This document shows, piece after piece, positions 13,741 through 15,137 of a stretch of 15,137 bases of DNA. The stretch's first letter is position 1. The number at the start of each line of letters is the position of its first letter. Made by a program: the position numbers and the translations under genes. Source of the DNA: Gemmatimonadota bacterium (GTDB taxonomy: Bacteria > Gemmatimonadota > Gemmatimonadetes > Gemmatimonadales > GWC2-71-9); assembly GCA_003220905.1 (NCBI GenBank), contig QHTS01000018.1:1-15137 (forward strand), read 5' to 3'. The notes beneath the pieces were generated by a model that made no database searches, was not told the DNA's origin, and was given only the letters and a program-made list of their open reading frames with translations.

Positions 13741-14520
13741 ATGCAGCGCGCTCTTGGCCGCACCCTCGCACTCGCCGTCGCCTTCCTCGCGATCAGCGCG
13801 TGCAATGACGACAACGGCGTCTCCACGGTGACGCCGCCACCTGTTCCGACTGTCATATCCGCGACGGGGGACATCACCGCGAAGGTCGTCGCATACCGCG
13901 CTCTGTTGGGCGATCCCTCGAACGGGGGCACCGCGGGCGAGCAGCCGGCGGGCCGCCGTGAAATCTCGTGGGACGGCGCCGGCGCCAACCCATTCAACAA
14001 CAGGAACGACTTTCCTGCGGCGTTCTTCAACACGAACGTCAAGTCCGGTGCTGTGTTCACCACGCCGGGCACCGGGTTTCGGAACGACAGCCTGAGGTTC
14101 TCGGAAGTGAACGCGACGTATGCGGCCGAGTTCAGCGAGTTCAGCCCGACCAAGATTTTCTCGCCGATCGGCAGCAACGTGATGGACGTGGACTTTCAGA
14201 TCGCCGGTCAGCCAACGCCGGCGCAGGTCACGGGTTTCGGGGCGGTGTTCAGTGATGTCGATGTCGCCGCCGCGACGATGATCGAGTTGTTCGACGTGAA
14301 CGGAAAGAGGCTCGGCGTGATCTCCGCGCCCGTGCGCTCCGACGCTGCCGGACTGTCGTTCGTCGGCGCCAAGTTTGCGGAAGCGATCGTGGCGCGGGTT
14401 CGCATAACGCTCGGTACTGGAGTGCTGGGAGCAGCCACGAACGACATCTCCGCCGGCGGGCCTGTCGATCTCGTTGTCGCAGACAATTTCATCTACGGAG
14501 AGCCGCAGCACATTCAGTAA
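13741..14520 (+). CDS. Conserved lipoprotein, paralogue of the one at 4496-5260
   Basis: The 259-residue protein starts with a signal peptide and lipobox (AVAFLAISAC), then NDDNG and a Pro/Thr linker. The mature domain repeats the blocks of the operon copy: GRREISWDG, PFNNRNDFP, VFTTPGTGFRND, IFSPIGSN, GFGAVFSDVD, ARVRITLGTG and VADNFIYGEP. Glycine and proline positions and the loop sizes agree almost throughout, so the two copies share fold and probably role. Role unknown; a surface-exposed beta-sandwich is likely. The ATG has AAGGAG 9 bases upstream and a candidate SARP-type promoter at 13639-13692. That would place both copies under the same regulator, one through this promoter and one through the leftward operon. 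It is read convergently in origin but in the opposite direction to the first copy. The cupredoxin gene follows after 111 bases and may be co-transcribed. Confidence 0.87.
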   Translation: MQRALGRTLALAVAFLAISACNDDNGVSTVTPPPVPTVISATGDITAKVVAYRALLGDPSNGGTAGEQPAGRREISWDGAGANPFNNRNDFPAAFFNTNVKSGAVFTTPGTGFRNDSLRFSEVNATYAAEFSEFSPTKIFSPIGSNVMDVDFQIAGQPTPAQVTGFGAVFSDVDVAAATMIELFDVNGKRLGVISAPVRSDAAGLSFVGAKFAEAIVARVRITLGTGVLGAATNDISAGGPVDLVVADNFIYGEPQHIQ

Positions 14521-14631
14521 GACACACGATCTTGCTGGGCAGGGACGTTCAATACCGCGCGCTCGGCTCGATCAAGACCGGGCGGCGGACCAGCCCTAGG
14601 TTGATCGGCTCACAGCCACATGGAGACACAC

Positions 14632-14991
14632 ATGATGACGCGCAAGACTGGACTCGTCCTGGCCACCCTGACCGGCGCATTGCTGGCGATGGCATGCGGT
14701 GGCACCGGCTACGGCACCACCGCACCGCCCCCCGCGGGCAACACGGTAGCTGCCACGCCCTCCCTGACGTTCACACCGGGCACGCTTCCCGTGAACGTTG
14801 GCGAAACCGTGACGTTCGCGTTTGGGTCGGTGCCCCACAACGTCTTCTTCACGCAGCAAGCCGGCGCGCCCGCCGACATCGCGGGCAACAACACGAACGT
14901 GTCGATCACGCGAACGTTCGCGACGGCCGGCACGTACAGGTACACCTGCCACATCCACCCCTCGATGCAGGGCACCATCGAGGTCCGCTGA
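14632..14991 (+). CDS. Cupredoxin (plastocyanin/amicyanin-like) lipoprotein
   Basis: This is a small blue-copper electron carrier or copper-binding protein on the cell envelope. I chose ATG 14632 because GGAG (14622-14625) lies 6 bases upstream; the in-frame ATG at 14620 has no such signal. The product is 119 residues with a signal peptide and lipobox (LTGALLAMAC), then a Gly/Pro linker and a cupredoxin domain. The copper ligands are visible: His in VPHNVFF, and a C-terminal loop YTCHIHPSMQG with Cys, His at +3 and Met at +6, the same spacing as amicyanin. An extra His follows the Cys directly. The domain has the usual GETVTFAF strand and the TFATAGTYRYTC lead-in. It lies 111 bases after the paralogous lipoprotein gene, with no promoter seen between, and is followed by a terminator-like hairpin. 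An electron-transfer partner is not apparent in the window. Confidence 0.9.
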   Translation: MMTRKTGLVLATLTGALLAMACGGTGYGTTAPPPAGNTVAATPSLTFTPGTLPVNVGETVTFAFGSVPHNVFFTQQAGAPADIAGNNTNVSITRTFATAGTYRYTCHIHPSMQGTIEVR

Positions 14992-15019
14992 GCGGCCCGG
15001 GGGGGGGACGTAAACACGG

Positions 15020-15042
15020 CGGGGTCCGAGGTAAGGACCCCG
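15020..15042 (+). terminator. Terminator-like hairpin after the cupredoxin gene
   Basis: CGGGGTCC (15020-15027) and GGACCCCG (15035-15042) form a perfect 8-base stem with a 7-base loop, 28 bases after the cupredoxin stop. The tail TTCCGCTTCCTCC is pyrimidine-rich but not a clean T-run, so efficiency is uncertain. It probably ends the 13741-14991 transcript. Confidence 0.6.
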
Positions 15043-15068
15043 TTCCGCTTCCTCCTCAGGAGAGCTCC

Positions 15069-15119
15069 ATGACGCTGCAGCAGCGAGGCTCAGCGCGGCA
15101 AGGGGGGGCGGCGCACTAG
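15069..15119 (+). CDS. Very short open frame with a ribosome-binding site, doubtful
   Basis: ATG 15069 is preceded by AGGAGAG and opens a frame of only 16 residues (MTLQQRGSARQGGAAH) before TAG. It matches no family I know. It could be a leader peptide, the head of a gene broken by a frameshift just before the window end, or chance. The spacing of the Shine-Dalgarno-like AGGAG is good, which is the only reason to list it. Confidence 0.2.
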   Translation: MTLQQRGSARQGGAAH

Positions 15120-15137
15120 TCGAGGGCCACCTAGCGG

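Noticed and set aside
1..15137. CRISPR arrays, tRNA or rRNA genes, insertion sequences and prophage
   Set aside because: I saw no spaced direct repeats of CRISPR size, no tRNA-like arms, and no transposase, integrase or phage structural gene. DUF1353 alone is not evidence of a phage.

Overview
The window is high-G+C bacterial chromosomal DNA with dense protein coding. The gene content is ECF sigma/anti-sigma, Hanks-type kinase, many small lipoproteins, PPC/NHL secreted proteins and a dockerin-like C-terminus. This suggests a soil-type bacterium of the Gemmatimonadota or Acidobacteriota kind. That placement is an inference from family content, not a proof. No tRNA, rRNA, CRISPR array, insertion sequence or phage gene was seen.

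Layout. (1) 1-1290, plus strand: an ECF sigma factor cut by the window edge, and its zinc-finger membrane anti-sigma factor. (2) 1362-2742: a DUF1353 protein of visibly lower G+C, facing a small lipoprotein gene on the minus strand. (3) 3096-10267, minus strand: eight closely packed genes with junctions from a 17-base overlap to a 24-base gap, closed by an intrinsic terminator at 2837-2885. In transcription order they encode a large lipoprotein, a secreted two-PPC/beta-propeller protein with an EF-hand-like tail, a small lipoprotein, a DinB-fold protein, an AraC-type regulator, a conserved lipoprotein, a JAMM/MPN metalloprotease-like protein and a Ser/Thr kinase. (4) 10405-13611, plus strand, divergent from that operon: a short alpha/beta-hydrolase-like protein whose nucleophile position is lost, then a 933-residue STAND ATPase-TPR regulator with a C-terminal winged-helix/BTAD (SARP-type) DNA-binding module. 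(5) 13741-14991, plus strand: a second copy of the conserved lipoprotein and a cupredoxin lipoprotein, followed by a terminator-like hairpin.

The main discovery is regulatory. Each of three promoter regions carries a pair of TAAG/TAAT-type repeats exactly 11 bases apart. In each, the promoter-proximal repeat starts exactly 15 bases before an A(G/C)(G/A)TTT hexamer: the leftward operon, the rightward hydrolase-like/regulator pair, and the 13741 lipoprotein. A heptamer plus 8 bases to the -10 element, with an 11-base repeat period, is the known geometry of SARP-activated promoters, and the only SARP/BTAD protein here sits in the middle. The working model (inference) is a self-contained regulon. 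The STAND-BTAD protein, perhaps with its hydrolase-like partner as a sensor, activates its own operon, the divergent envelope/secreted-protein operon ending in JAMM and kinase, and the second lipoprotein locus.
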